Source of the DNA: an uncultured Bacteroidales bacterium
Lineage (GTDB): Bacteria; Bacteroidota; Bacteroidia; Bacteroidales; UBA932
Assembly (NCBI GenBank): GCA_947168525.1
Contig: CAMVMG010000011.1
Span: forward strand, 1-64,000
Length of the DNA: 64,000 nucleotides
Reading direction: 5' to 3'
How positions within the stretch are numbered: position 1 is the first letter of the stretch; each line of letters opens with the position of its first letter. Position numbers and translations under genes: made by a program. Positions 45,553 to 52,989 of the stretch are shown here, in pieces. The notes below the pieces were generated by a model. That model worked only from the letters and a program-made list of their open reading frames with translations. It made no database searches and was not told the origin of the DNA.

Positions 45553-45625
45553 TACGGATATACGGATATTGTTATAACGGGCGTACGTACGGATATTTTA
45601 CGGATATTTTACGGATATACGGATA
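45553..45625 (+). repeat. Iteron-like array of six TACGGATA repeats
   Basis: TACGGATA at 45553, 45561, 45588, 45599, 45610 and 45618, all in the same orientation and spaced 8, 27, 11, 11 and 8 bp. A further copy is at 45485 inside the ATPase gene. Eleven-bp spacing puts sites on one face of the helix. It lies between the ATPase and primase genes, as expected for an origin recognised by a Rep protein. It would be translated if the primase started at 45502, which I consider unlikely. Confidence 0.65.
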
Positions 45626-45627
45626 TT

Positions 45628-46551
45628 ATGACAGCTAACCTTTTCAAAGCCAAAATTTCCCTACTGCCTTGCGTGAACGCAGACGATAGCGAAATAGAAA
45701 ATACAAGCCTGGGCCGGGTGCTGATTGCGGACACCTGGCGCGCCCAGGTTGAGGCAGTAAGGGCAGAGAAAGACCCGGCCAAACGGAAAGCCCTAAAAGC
45801 CGCGCTGCCTTGCTTTACGCCCAGCGGGGTATTTAGCCACGTTTCCCGCGCTGGCCTTGTGCGGCATAGTGGTTTTATTTCCCTGGATATAGACTACAAG
45901 CCCGAAAAGGGGATAAATACCAACCTGGCCGGATATGATCTAAAGGCAGCTATTAGCGCCGTGCCAAACGTAGCCTATTGCGGCCACTCTTGCGGCGGCT
46001 CCGGGTACGTTGTTATTGTGCCGATAGCAGACCCGGCCAAACACCGCGAATATTTCCGCGCCCTGGCCTATTACTTTGAGCGCGCCGGGCTGGAACTTGA
46101 CCCGGCCTGCAAGGACGTAACCCGCAAACGTTTTGTTTCCTGGGATGCCGCGCCGTATGTGAACACCGCCGCCCAGCCCTGGGCGCTGACCTTGCCCCAG
46201 CGGGAACACGCCACCCGCGAAACCATGGGCCGCGATCTGGACGCAGACGAAACCGCCGCCCAGGTTGAGGCCGTTATAAAAGCTTGTGAGGCTAACCGCT
46301 GGGATATAACAGCCGATTACGCCGACTGGATGCGAATACTTGCCGCCCTGGCCTCAACGTTTGGGGAGGCTGGCCGGGATTACGCCCACCGAATTAGCGC
46401 GCTTTACAGCGGCTACCAGGCAGCGGAAACGGACGCGAAATTTACCAGCCTATTACGGCACCCGGCAGAAACACCCGCCCAAATAGGGACTTTCTTTTAT
46501 ATCGCCCGCCAGGAAATAGGAAAGCACGATTTCGATAATTTGAGCCTATGA
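45628..46551 (+). CDS. BT4734-type primase (VirE N-terminal domain plus PriCT-2)
   Basis: A 307-residue protein. The N-terminal domain is of the BT4734/VirE_N kind, with SLDIDYKPEKGINTNL, NVAYCGHSCGGSGYVVIVPI and FERAGLELDPACKDVTRKRF followed by SWDAAPYVN. The C-terminal part is a PriCT-2-like helical domain (NRWDITADYADWMRILAALA, DYAHRISALYSGY). There is no D5/VirE helicase, so the separate RepA-like ATPase upstream probably supplies unwinding. Start ATG 45628 follows the iteron array. Replication priming of the element is inferred. Confidence 0.8.
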   Translation: MTANLFKAKISLLPCVNADDSEIENTSLGRVLIADTWRAQVEAVRAEKDPAKRKALKAALPCFTPSGVFSHVSRAGLVRHSGFISLDIDYKPEKGINTNLAGYDLKAAISAVPNVAYCGHSCGGSGYVVIVPIADPAKHREYFRALAYYFERAGLELDPACKDVTRKRFVSWDAAPYVNTAAQPWALTLPQREHATRETMGRDLDADETAAQVEAVIKACEANRWDITADYADWMRILAALASTFGEAGRDYAHRISALYSGYQAAETDAKFTSLLRHPAETPAQIGTFFYIARQEIGKHDFDNLSL

Positions 46552-46847
46552 GAAAGCAGCGGCAGCGGGTTAATATAAGCCTGGCGGCAGAGGATTACGC
46601 CCAGGTTGAACGGCTGGCCCAGGCTGGCGGCTTTAAGAACGTTTGCGCGTTTGTGCGGGCGCTACTTATACAAGTGAGCCAGTACGCCGCCCTGCGCCGA
46701 ATGAGCGCCCAGCAGAGGGCGCGCCAGCCCACGCCGATAAACGAGGATATAGCCGCTATGTTTGCGGAATTGATAGACTGGGACGCGGCCACCCCAGCAG
46801 AGCAGCGGGCCGCACTTATGGCAAACGAAAAACACACTGAACAATGA
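46548..46847 (+). CDS. Small basic protein with RHH-like N-terminus
   Basis: A 99-residue protein. QRVNISLAAEDYAQVERLAQ followed by GGFKNVCAFVRALLIQ fits a ribbon-helix-helix DNA-binding fold, and mobilization accessory (MobC-like) proteins often look like this. It overlaps the primase by 4 bp. If it is MobC-like, the relaxase partner is missing from the element. Alternatively it is a local repressor. Confidence 0.55.
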   Translation: MRKQRQRVNISLAAEDYAQVERLAQAGGFKNVCAFVRALLIQVSQYAALRRMSAQQRARQPTPINEDIAAMFAELIDWDAATPAEQRAALMANEKHTEQ

Positions 46848-47143
46848 CACGCAGTAAGAAAGAAACCGAAATTTTGCGCGAGATCGTAGGCGCAGACGGC
46901 ACAAAGGTACACTATACCGGGGGCGCGCCGGAGCAGCGCCGCGAACTGGCCCGGAAATACCGCAGCGTAACGCCGGAGTTTCGCAGCAAGACAACCAGCG
47001 GCAAGGCCGCGCAGCAGATCGCCGAAATGAGGGCGGCAGCCGGAGGCCGGAAAGCTACCAGCGCCAGGGACAAAGCCCGCGCCGCTAAACAAGTGGCAGA
47101 GATGAGGGCAGCAGCCGGACACACCAAAGGCCCGGCCAAATGA
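46844..47143 (+). CDS. Small Arg/Ala-rich element protein
   Basis: A 99-residue protein with a basic, repetitive C-terminal half: AAQQIAEMRAAAGG is repeated as AKQVAEMRAAAGH. No family is recognised. It overlaps both its neighbours by 4 bp. The repeats may form short helices that bind nucleic acid. Confidence 0.45.
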   Translation: MTRSKKETEILREIVGADGTKVHYTGGAPEQRRELARKYRSVTPEFRSKTTSGKAAQQIAEMRAAAGGRKATSARDKARAAKQVAEMRAAAGHTKGPAK

Positions 47144-47271
47144 AACGCGACTACTACAAGCGCGCCAGCCAGCCCCGGCAGGATTACCAGTATAAGGCAG
47201 ACCGGGAACGCCGCGCCCTGGAACGAAAACGCAAGGCAGCAGCAAAGCGCCAGGCCCGGCGGGATAAGTAA
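47140..47271 (+). CDS. Very basic 43-aa protein
   Basis: Encodes MKRDYYKRASQPRQDYQYKA followed by an Arg/Lys/Ala helix ending KRQARRDK. The ATG overlaps the previous stop (ATGA). The run of 4-bp overlaps from 46548 supports it as a real coupled gene despite its size. Function unknown; nucleic-acid binding is likely from charge alone. Confidence 0.45.
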   Translation: MKRDYYKRASQPRQDYQYKADRERRALERKRKAAAKRQARRDK

Positions 47272-47424
47272 GTAACAAGGCCGGGGGGGTGTTTTTTAAT
47301 GGGGGTACCCCATCGCTAAACCTCGCCCCCAGTCTTGAACGACTGAAAGCAAATTTTCGGATTTGCGGAACTTTGGCCTTTTTTGGCCCAAAATGAACGA
47401 AAAAACCAGTAAAAACGTAAGAAT
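47272..47424. promoter_or_regulatory. Intergenic region with four consecutive inverted repeats
   Basis: Four stems in order: ATGGGG-GTA-CCCCAT (47299-47313), CAGTC/GACTG (47330-47345), GCAAAT/ATTTGC (47349-47366) and TTTGGCC-TTTTTT-GGCC (47372-47388). It separates the replication genes from the three terminal genes. A possible 11-codon leader MNEKTSKNVRI (47393-47428) overlaps the next start as ATATGA. It could be a promoter/attenuator, an origin of transfer or a single-strand origin. Confidence 0.5.
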
Positions 47425-48255
47425 ATGAAAAAGCAAGTTATCTACAAGGAAGAAAACCTTTCCCGTTCCCTACTGGCCGGCTTACTCCACGCGGCCGCCA
47501 GTATCAACGCACTGGGGGAACTTGTGCGGGCCGATTTCCCGGCCTTGCAGTGGGGTGCTAAATTCGTTTGGGCTCTCTCTGGCCCTTATGAGGCAGCAAA
47601 GCAAGCCTTTTCCGGGGCAGTGCTCTTGAAAACCGCCAGTAAAATGGGGATAGCCTACCCCAGAGGACTGGAAAGCACCCTTGACGAAACGCAGCGGCTT
47701 GAAAAAAAGTTGGTAGAACTGCAAGCAAGTAAGGCTATCGGGATAGTCTGGAACGTGTGCGGGGTTGAGGCGTTGAGAACTGGCGCGATTACCTTTGACA
47801 AGAACGGCACGGCAGTAGTGGCAGAGAACGCGGCCGAACTGATTTCCGATTTCTGCACTATCTACGCAGAGAACGAACAAGAGGCACGATTTTACGCAGC
47901 TTTGCAGGACTTGCAGGATGCAGCCAAAGGACTGGCCGGAAAGTTTGCCAAACTGGAAGAACTTGCACCGAACAAGGCAGCGAAAGCGGATATTTCCCGG
48001 GGCTCTTGGGGCTATAATGCAAATAGTTTCATTATCGGCAACCCTATCGGCAGCAATATCCGTATAACTGACCCAGAGGCCGGAAAACGTGCTTTCTTTG
48101 CTTTCGTGCTGCCCGGCCAGAGGCAGACGCAACCAAAGTATTACAATGACGTAGGCACGTGCAAAATGGATTCGGAAGAACGTTCCAAAGTTTTAGGCGT
48201 GCCCGTGGGAATTGCAGTGCATAAACGTAAATTTGTTATTGAGATAGAGCGATGA
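47425..48255 (+). CDS. Element-encoded protein of unknown function (276 aa)
   Basis: No family is recognised. Helical N-terminal two-thirds (LLAGLLHAAASINALGELVR, LESTLDETQRLEKKLVELQA, AALQDLQDAAKGLAGKFAKL) lead into a Gly/Asn-rich part (SRGSWGYNANSFIIGNPIGS) and a beta-like C-terminus (VPVGIAVHKRKFVIEIER). No signal peptide or membrane helix. It starts a three-gene set at the right end of the element, overlapping the next gene by 4 bp. Right-end genes of such elements are often cargo, but nothing in the sequence shows a role. Confidence 0.5.
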   Translation: MKKQVIYKEENLSRSLLAGLLHAAASINALGELVRADFPALQWGAKFVWALSGPYEAAKQAFSGAVLLKTASKMGIAYPRGLESTLDETQRLEKKLVELQASKAIGIVWNVCGVEALRTGAITFDKNGTAVVAENAAELISDFCTIYAENEQEARFYAALQDLQDAAKGLAGKFAKLEELAPNKAAKADISRGSWGYNANSFIIGNPIGSNIRITDPEAGKRAFFAFVLPGQRQTQPKYYNDVGTCKMDSEERSKVLGVPVGIAVHKRKFVIEIER

Positions 48256-48854
48256 CCCTGCAACAAGTACAAAATTTTATGCTTGCCCTTGTATATTCGG
48301 GCTATACCCCGCAGCAGGCCGCCGCAAACCCTTACGTTTGCCTGGCGTCTAACTGGTTGAGGGATACGGACGGCGCGCCCGCGGGCTGGTTTACCCCTGG
48401 CACGCCTGGGCCGTGGGTGGAATATTGGCGGATAGCTTTCTATTTGCGGCGGGCTTACCCCAACGGGAAAGACGCCTACGGCATAAACTATTACGCCCGA
48501 AAAATTGCGCTTGACGTTTCCGACCTTTTCCCGGCAAACGATCCAATGAAACCCTATATTTTGCCAGGTAGTAACCGGGTGGAATGTATAGAGGGCCAGG
48601 CGGCGGGCTGGTTTACTCCTGGAACGGGCGGGGTACGGGTAACAACCCCAACGGGCGAAGTTATCGAAGTGAGCGACCAGGAAATAAAAAACGTAACGGA
48701 ACCCGATCTCCCAAGATGGAGCGGCGGCCCCTGGATTAACGGGGCAATTCGGGCGGATATGAAATCGGAATCGTTTAGCTGGCTTACCCTTGGGATATTC
48801 GACAACCGCCTAACACCCCAGGCGCCGCCAACATGTAACGTATTAAGCTGGTAG
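48252..48854 (+). CDS. Element protein with duplicated AGWFTPGT motif (200 aa)
   Basis: Not recognised. The octapeptide AGWFTPGT occurs twice, at residues 44-51 and 118-125, in a Trp/Pro/Gly-rich protein (PGPWVEYWRIAFYLRRAYP; PRWSGGPWINGAIR). There is no signal peptide. It overlaps the preceding gene by 4 bp and is 4 bp ahead of the next, so the three genes appear to be one translation unit. A structural or binding role is possible; this is a guess. Confidence 0.5.
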   Translation: MTLQQVQNFMLALVYSGYTPQQAAANPYVCLASNWLRDTDGAPAGWFTPGTPGPWVEYWRIAFYLRRAYPNGKDAYGINYYARKIALDVSDLFPANDPMKPYILPGSNRVECIEGQAAGWFTPGTGGVRVTTPTGEVIEVSDQEIKNVTEPDLPRWSGGPWINGAIRADMKSESFSWLTLGIFDNRLTPQAPPTCNVLSW

Positions 48855-48858
48855 CATT

Positions 48859-49134
48859 ATGACAAGTTTTTCTTTTGGGATCACCTTTGACACCCTGGCC
48901 GATAAGCTAAAAAACACCCTGGCCAGCCAGCCGGAGAAAGGCGGAGTTATCGAAATCCAGGTGCGCGGCTTTCGCTGGGTGCAAGTGGCACACCGGGCAC
49001 CGGGCCAGCAGCTGGCCAGCAGCTACGAAGAAACGCCAGCCGGGCTAATTGTCACCCGCCGGGAGTATAGCGAATTTATAGCCTATGCGGATATATTCAA
49101 AGTGCGTGCGCACACCTATACGCCGTATAAGTAA
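48859..49134 (+). CDS. Small element protein (91 aa), last gene of the element
   Basis: Encodes MTSFSFGITFDTLADKLKNT to AHTYTPYK, a mixed alpha/beta-looking protein with VIEIQVRGFRWVQVAHRAPG. No family recognised. It is the third gene of the right-end set. The following 297 bp to 49431 contain the right-end repeats and no other gene. Confidence 0.45.
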   Translation: MTSFSFGITFDTLADKLKNTLASQPEKGGVIEIQVRGFRWVQVAHRAPGQQLASSYEETPAGLIVTRREYSEFIAYADIFKVRAHTYTPYK

Positions 49135-49216
49135 TACAATGCCTATTGCCAATTAAAAATAATTTCCTACCTTTGCAGAAAGCCGCGCGGAATTGGAGTT
49201 TTTGGCCTTGCCGAAC

Positions 49217-49293
49217 TTGTTACACCCTCCAAGATTTCCGGGCGGTTTTTTGGTACTTTTGTTACCAGTTTGTTACTTACAAACATTTGTTAC
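49217..49293 (+). repeat. Right end cluster of four TTGTTAC heptamers (candidate attR/arm sites)
   Basis: TTGTTAC at 49217-49223, 49259-49265, 49270-49276 and 49287-49293. The 11-bp step 49259 to 49270 equals the step 41750 to 41761 at the left end. Direct orientation matches the left cluster. Confidence 0.5.
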
Positions 49294-49410
49294 TTTATAA
49301 CGGATTGATATAGAAACGGATAAGTTACGTTTTATTCATTTTCTGTTTAATGTGTAGAATCGGTTGAAACCTTTCGTCACATTTTTCTGTTTCTTACGAT
49401 GATTCTGCGT

Positions 49411-49436
49411 CCCATGCCTTACCTTTAGGGCATGGG
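49411..49436. promoter_or_regulatory. Inverted repeat overlapping a start codon
   Basis: CCCATGCC (49411-49418) pairs with GGCATGGG (49429-49436). The right arm contains the ATG (49432) of the secreted endonuclease gene and is followed by AACGTTTTT. It could hide the start in mRNA, or be an old terminator. Confidence 0.4.
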
Positions 49437-50388
49437 AACGTTTTTATTGGCCTGCCTGCTGGCCCTGTCCAGCCATGTCCGGGAGGACACGCTCCGGGTG
49501 ATGTTCTGGAACCTGGAGAATTTTTTCGACAACCGGAATGACTCCACCAGTGTGTCCGACGCGGAATTCTCTTCCTGCGGAGAGCGCCACTGGTCGCGGA
49601 AACGCTTCCGGGCCAAGTGTCATTCCGTGGCCAAGGGAATCCTCTGGGCTGCCGGAGACGAGGGCGGACTTCCGGATATCGTGGGCCTGGCCGAGGTGGA
49701 AAACAGCCATGTCCTGCGCCAGCTTCTCCAGGAAACCGCGCTGCGGAAACTGGACTACAAGGTGGTGCACGTGGATTCCCCGGACCCCCGCGGAATCGAT
49801 GTGGCGCTGCTCTACCGCACCTCCCGACTCCGTCTGCTGGACCACAAGGCCTGCCATCTCTTCCAGGCCGATACTATCCTGGCCACCCGGGATATCCTTC
49901 TTTGCCGTTTTTCGGGCCTTTTCGGCCCCTTTTCCGTTCTGGTGAACCATCACCCTTCCAAGTATGGCGGAGCCGCCGTTTCAGAGCCCCGCAGGCGCCT
50001 TGCCGTGGAACGGCTCCGGGAGCTGGCCGACTCCCTGCAAGCCCAGGGGGAAGAGCGGATCATCGCCATGGGCGATTTCAACGACACGCCGGCCAACCCT
50101 GTGTACAAACGGCTGGAACCCCTGTTCCTCTCCCTGGGAGAGCCGCTTCACAGGAAAGGGCTGGGCAGCATCAAATACAAGGGGAAGTGGGACCTGATCG
50201 ACCTGTTCTTTGTCTGTCCCCGGACCCTTCCGGCCCGGATGGACATCCTCACCATCCCCTTCCTGCAGGTCCCGGACCCGGCCTACGGCGGCACCAAACC
50301 CTTCCGCACGTATTCCGGTCCGCGGTATATCGGCGGCGTCTCTGACCACTGTCCTATCTGGCTGGAGATCCCCATCGGTAAAAACTGA
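49432..50388 (+). CDS. Secreted endonuclease/exonuclease/phosphatase-family protein
   Basis: A 318-residue EEP-fold phosphodiesterase. It has LRVMFWNLENFFDNRND, GLAEVENSHVL, VNHHPSK, the metal-site MGDFNDTPANP and the terminal SDHCPIWLEI. The N-terminus MGTFLLACLLALSSH is a weak signal peptide lacking the usual basic start. An in-frame stop lies just upstream, so the 5' end may have been altered when the element inserted. Substrate (nucleic acid or lipid phosphate) cannot be told. The next gene is also a nuclease. Confidence 0.82.
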   Translation: MGTFLLACLLALSSHVREDTLRVMFWNLENFFDNRNDSTSVSDAEFSSCGERHWSRKRFRAKCHSVAKGILWAAGDEGGLPDIVGLAEVENSHVLRQLLQETALRKLDYKVVHVDSPDPRGIDVALLYRTSRLRLLDHKACHLFQADTILATRDILLCRFSGLFGPFSVLVNHHPSKYGGAAVSEPRRRLAVERLRELADSLQAQGEERIIAMGDFNDTPANPVYKRLEPLFLSLGEPLHRKGLGSIKYKGKWDLIDLFFVCPRTLPARMDILTIPFLQVPDPAYGGTKPFRTYSGPRYIGGVSDHCPIWLEIPIGKN

Positions 50389-50407
50389 GATTATCCGCGT
50401 TTTTTAT

Positions 50408-50415
50408 TATCTTTG
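50408..50415 (+). promoter_or_regulatory. -7 box TATCTTTG of the non-specific nuclease gene
   Basis: Lies 21 nt before ATG 50437, which decides this start over 50413. Confidence 0.55.
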
Positions 50416-50436
50416 TATGAATACAGTATTGATTCT

Positions 50437-51204
50437 ATGAACAGAAAACTTGTCTTTAGCCTGGTGCTGGCGGTGTTTTGTGCAGCCTGTGAAATGATTC
50501 CGGCAGAACCGCCTCAGGGACTGGAGATTCCGGGAAACGCCCCACAAGACAACATGGTAGTCTACCAGGGGTATGTTACCTCTTACAATACCCAGACCCT
50601 GATCCCCGACTGGGTGGCCTACGAACTCACGGCAGAAGAAACCCGCGGCAATGCCAACCGGAACGGGAAAGAGTTTTCCATGGATTTCAATTTCAAGGGA
50701 AGGCAGGCCAGCCGGGAAGACTATTTCCGCAGCGGCTGGACCAGGGGACACATGGCCCCGGCCGGCGACTTCTTCTGGAGCGACGAAGCCATGGCGGAGA
50801 CGTTCTATTTCCTGAACATCTGCCCGCAGCGGGAAGAACTGAACAACAAGGACTGGCAGTACCTGGAGAAACAGGTGCGCCGCTGGGCCAACCAGTACGG
50901 GCGTGTCTGGGTGGTCTCCGGCCCCATCATCGGGGAGAACAAGTACGGCACCATCGGCCCGGACAAGGTGGTGGTCCCGGACGCCTTCTTCAAGGTGGTG
51001 CTGGTGCATGACGGCTCCCGCTACCAGAGCGTGGCCTTTATCATGCAGAACGACGCCAACCGCTATTTCCTGGAGAAGTGCGCCCTGTCGGTGGACGACC
51101 TGGAACTGCTCACCGGCCTGGATTTCTATCCGGCCCTTCCGGACGACGTGGAAGATTTCGTGGAAGCCGCGTACGACCCTTCCGTCTGGGGTCTCAGACA
51201 TTGA
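50437..51204 (+). CDS. DNA/RNA non-specific endonuclease lipoprotein
   Basis: A 255-residue NucA/NUC1-type nuclease. The signal MNRKLVFSLVLAVFCAAC has a lipobox Cys at residue 18. The beta-beta-alpha-metal site reads WTRGHMAPAGDF (family DRGHxxP with Thr for Asp), followed by FLNICPQREELNNKDWQYLE with the metal Asn. It probably digests external nucleic acids on the cell surface. Together with the EEP protein it could be a nucleotide-scavenging pair. Confidence 0.88.
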   Translation: MNRKLVFSLVLAVFCAACEMIPAEPPQGLEIPGNAPQDNMVVYQGYVTSYNTQTLIPDWVAYELTAEETRGNANRNGKEFSMDFNFKGRQASREDYFRSGWTRGHMAPAGDFFWSDEAMAETFYFLNICPQREELNNKDWQYLEKQVRRWANQYGRVWVVSGPIIGENKYGTIGPDKVVVPDAFFKVVLVHDGSRYQSVAFIMQNDANRYFLEKCALSVDDLELLTGLDFYPALPDDVEDFVEAAYDPSVWGLRH

Positions 51205-51213
51205 AAAAAAGCG

Positions 51214-51221
51214 TATATTTG
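51214..51221 (+). promoter_or_regulatory. -7 box TATATTTG of galK
   Basis: 27 nt before ATG 51249. Confidence 0.55.
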
Positions 51222-51248
51222 CATGATAGAACCCAAACGACACTGAAT

Positions 51249-52394
51249 ATGAAAACCAAGATTCAAGACAAATTCAAGGCTCTTTTCAAAGAGGAAGGAG
51301 ATTTTTACATGTCATCCGGCCGGATTAACCTGATCGGCGAACATACGGACTATAACGGCGGTTATGTGTTCCCGGGCGCCATCAATTTCGGCATCATGGC
51401 AGAGATCAAGCCCAACGGCACCGACAAAGTGAAGGTCTTCTCCATCGACCGGGACGAATATGTAGAGTTCTACCTGACAGAAGAAAGCCTGCCGGAACAG
51501 CACTGGCCCAAATACATTTACGGCGTGTGCCGGGAAATCCTCAAGCGCGGCGGCAAGGTAGAGGGCTTCAACGCCGTCTTTGCCGGAGATGTCCCCCTGG
51601 GGGCGGGCCTCAGCTCCTCCGCGGCGCTGGAAAGCACCTTCGCCTATGCGCTCAACGAGATTTTCAACGGCGGCAGCATCGACAAATTCGAACTGGCCCG
51701 CATCGGCCAGAGCACGGAGCATAATTACTGCGGCGTCAAGTGCGGCATCATGGACCAGTTCGCCTCCCTGTTCGGCAAGGAGGGCTCCCTGATCCGGCTG
51801 GACTGCAAGACGGGCGAGTACAAATACTTCCCCTTCCATCCCAAGGGATACCGCCTGGTGCTCATCGACACATGCGTGAAGCACCTGCTGGCCGACAGCG
51901 CCTACAACAAGCGCCGCGAGTCCTGCGAAAGGGCGGCCGAAGCCATCCGCAAGAACCATCCGGAGGTGGAATTCCTCTCCGACGCCAAGCGTGTATGGCT
52001 GGACGAGGTCCGGGGTGAGATCACCGAAGAAGACTTCATCCGGGCCGAATATGTGATCGGCGAGGTGCAGCGCGTGCTGGACGTGTGCGACGCCCTGGAG
52101 CGCGACGATTACGAGACCGTGGGTGAGATGATGTACCAGACCCACTTCGGCCTCAGCCACCTGTACGAGGTCTCCTGCGAGGAACTGGACTTCCTGAACA
52201 AACTGGCCCGCAAGTGCGAGGTAACAGGCTCCCGCGTCATGGGCGGCGGCTTCGGCGGCTGCACCATCAACCTGGTGAAGGATGAGCTGTACGACCGCTT
52301 CATCGAGACGGCCGTGGAGAAGTTCAAGGAGCAGTTCGGCCACGAGCCCAAGATCTACAACGTCGTCATCAGCGATGGTGCCCGCAAACTGTAG
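51249..52394 (+). CDS. galK: Galactokinase
   Basis: A 381-residue GHMP kinase that makes galactose-1-phosphate. It has the signature GRINLIGEHTDYNGGYVFPG, the phosphate loop VPLGAGLSSSAALE, the catalytic KCGIMDQFASLFG and the C-terminal GSRVMGGGFGGCTINLV. Length is typical. The mutarotase half of the fusion at 56888-58423 would supply the alpha-anomer it uses. No galT or galE is in the window. Confidence 0.95.
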   Translation: MKTKIQDKFKALFKEEGDFYMSSGRINLIGEHTDYNGGYVFPGAINFGIMAEIKPNGTDKVKVFSIDRDEYVEFYLTEESLPEQHWPKYIYGVCREILKRGGKVEGFNAVFAGDVPLGAGLSSSAALESTFAYALNEIFNGGSIDKFELARIGQSTEHNYCGVKCGIMDQFASLFGKEGSLIRLDCKTGEYKYFPFHPKGYRLVLIDTCVKHLLADSAYNKRRESCERAAEAIRKNHPEVEFLSDAKRVWLDEVRGEITEEDFIRAEYVIGEVQRVLDVCDALERDDYETVGEMMYQTHFGLSHLYEVSCEELDFLNKLARKCEVTGSRVMGGGFGGCTINLVKDELYDRFIETAVEKFKEQFGHEPKIYNVVISDGARKL

Positions 52395-52989
52395 CCATTG
52401 CCACCGTTCCACCCAGGTGGAACCGGTCCAGCGTATCAATACCGCCCTTGATCCGGAGCTGAAAGCCCGGGTCAGGGACGGTTCCCTCTTTGTCTGGGAA
52501 TGTCCCTATTGCGGCACGCGGAACCTCCTGAAATACCAGACTTTATACCACGACCCGGAAGCCCGCCTGATGGTGTGGCTGCTCCCGGAGGGGATGAATC
52601 CTCCGGCCGGGGTGGAGGAGGCCGTCAGGGACCTGGAGGGGTACACCCTCCGCCGCGTACTGGAAGTCGGAGACCTCATCGAAAAGGTGAATATCCATGA
52701 GGCCGGCCTGGAAGACACCGTGATGGAAATGTGCAAATGGGTCACCCGGCGGGAGCTGTCGGCCAAGAATCCGGACATGCTGTCGGCCCGGATGCGCTTC
52801 CTGCGGACGGAAGGGTCTGACAATGAGATTGTCCTCGCCTTCCCCCTCAACGGCCAGATGCAGGTGGTGAATATCGGCTTCAATGTCTATGAAGACGCCC
52901 GCGGCATCCTGGGCCGCAACCCCTCCATCCGGCCCGCCCCGGGATTTGCACTGGTGGACGGCGCCTGGCTGGACCGCTTTTTCCGCTAA
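52375..52989 (+). CDS. CpXC-domain zinc protein
   Basis: A 204-residue protein. An N-terminal zinc-ribbon-like pair, CSHCHRSTQV and FVWECPYCGTRNLL, matches the CpXC family of Bacteroidota. The rest is a compact alpha/beta domain (EVGDLIEKVNIHEAGLEDTV, EIVLAFPLNGQMQVVNI). ATG 52375 overlaps the end of galK by 20 bp. Function of the family is unknown. It converges with the metalloprotease gene, overlapping 4 bp. Confidence 0.75.
   Translation: MVPANCSHCHRSTQVEPVQRINTALDPELKARVRDGSLFVWECPYCGTRNLLKYQTLYHDPEARLMVWLLPEGMNPPAGVEEAVRDLEGYTLRRVLEVGDLIEKVNIHEAGLEDTVMEMCKWVTRRELSAKNPDMLSARMRFLRTEGSDNEIVLAFPLNGQMQVVNIGFNVYEDARGILGRNPSIRPAPGFALVDGAWLDRFFR

Larger units (their letters stand above)
41727..49276 (+). 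mobile_element. Compact integrated element with recombinase, RepA-like ATPase and primase
   Basis: About 7.5 kb, eleven or more genes, all rightward. The left boundary is set by a 41727-41767 tract and the right by a 49246-49276 tract that match as imperfect direct repeats (TTTTTTGTTACTTTT versus TTTTTTGGTACTTTT, then GTTACnnGTTTGTTAC in both). The gene set is integrase, excisionase-like HTH, AAA ATPase, primase, small basic proteins and three unknown genes. No relaxase, coupling protein or capsid gene is recognisable, so it may be a phage satellite or a helper-dependent mobilizable element. Its codon use, with many GCC/CGC and TAAC-rich intergenic motifs, looks different from its neighbours. 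True ends are uncertain. Confidence 0.7.

Noticed and set aside
45502..45627. N-terminal extension of the primase through the repeat array
   Set aside because: The extension encodes a repetitive peptide from the iterons, and the family sequence begins at the ATG at 45628.
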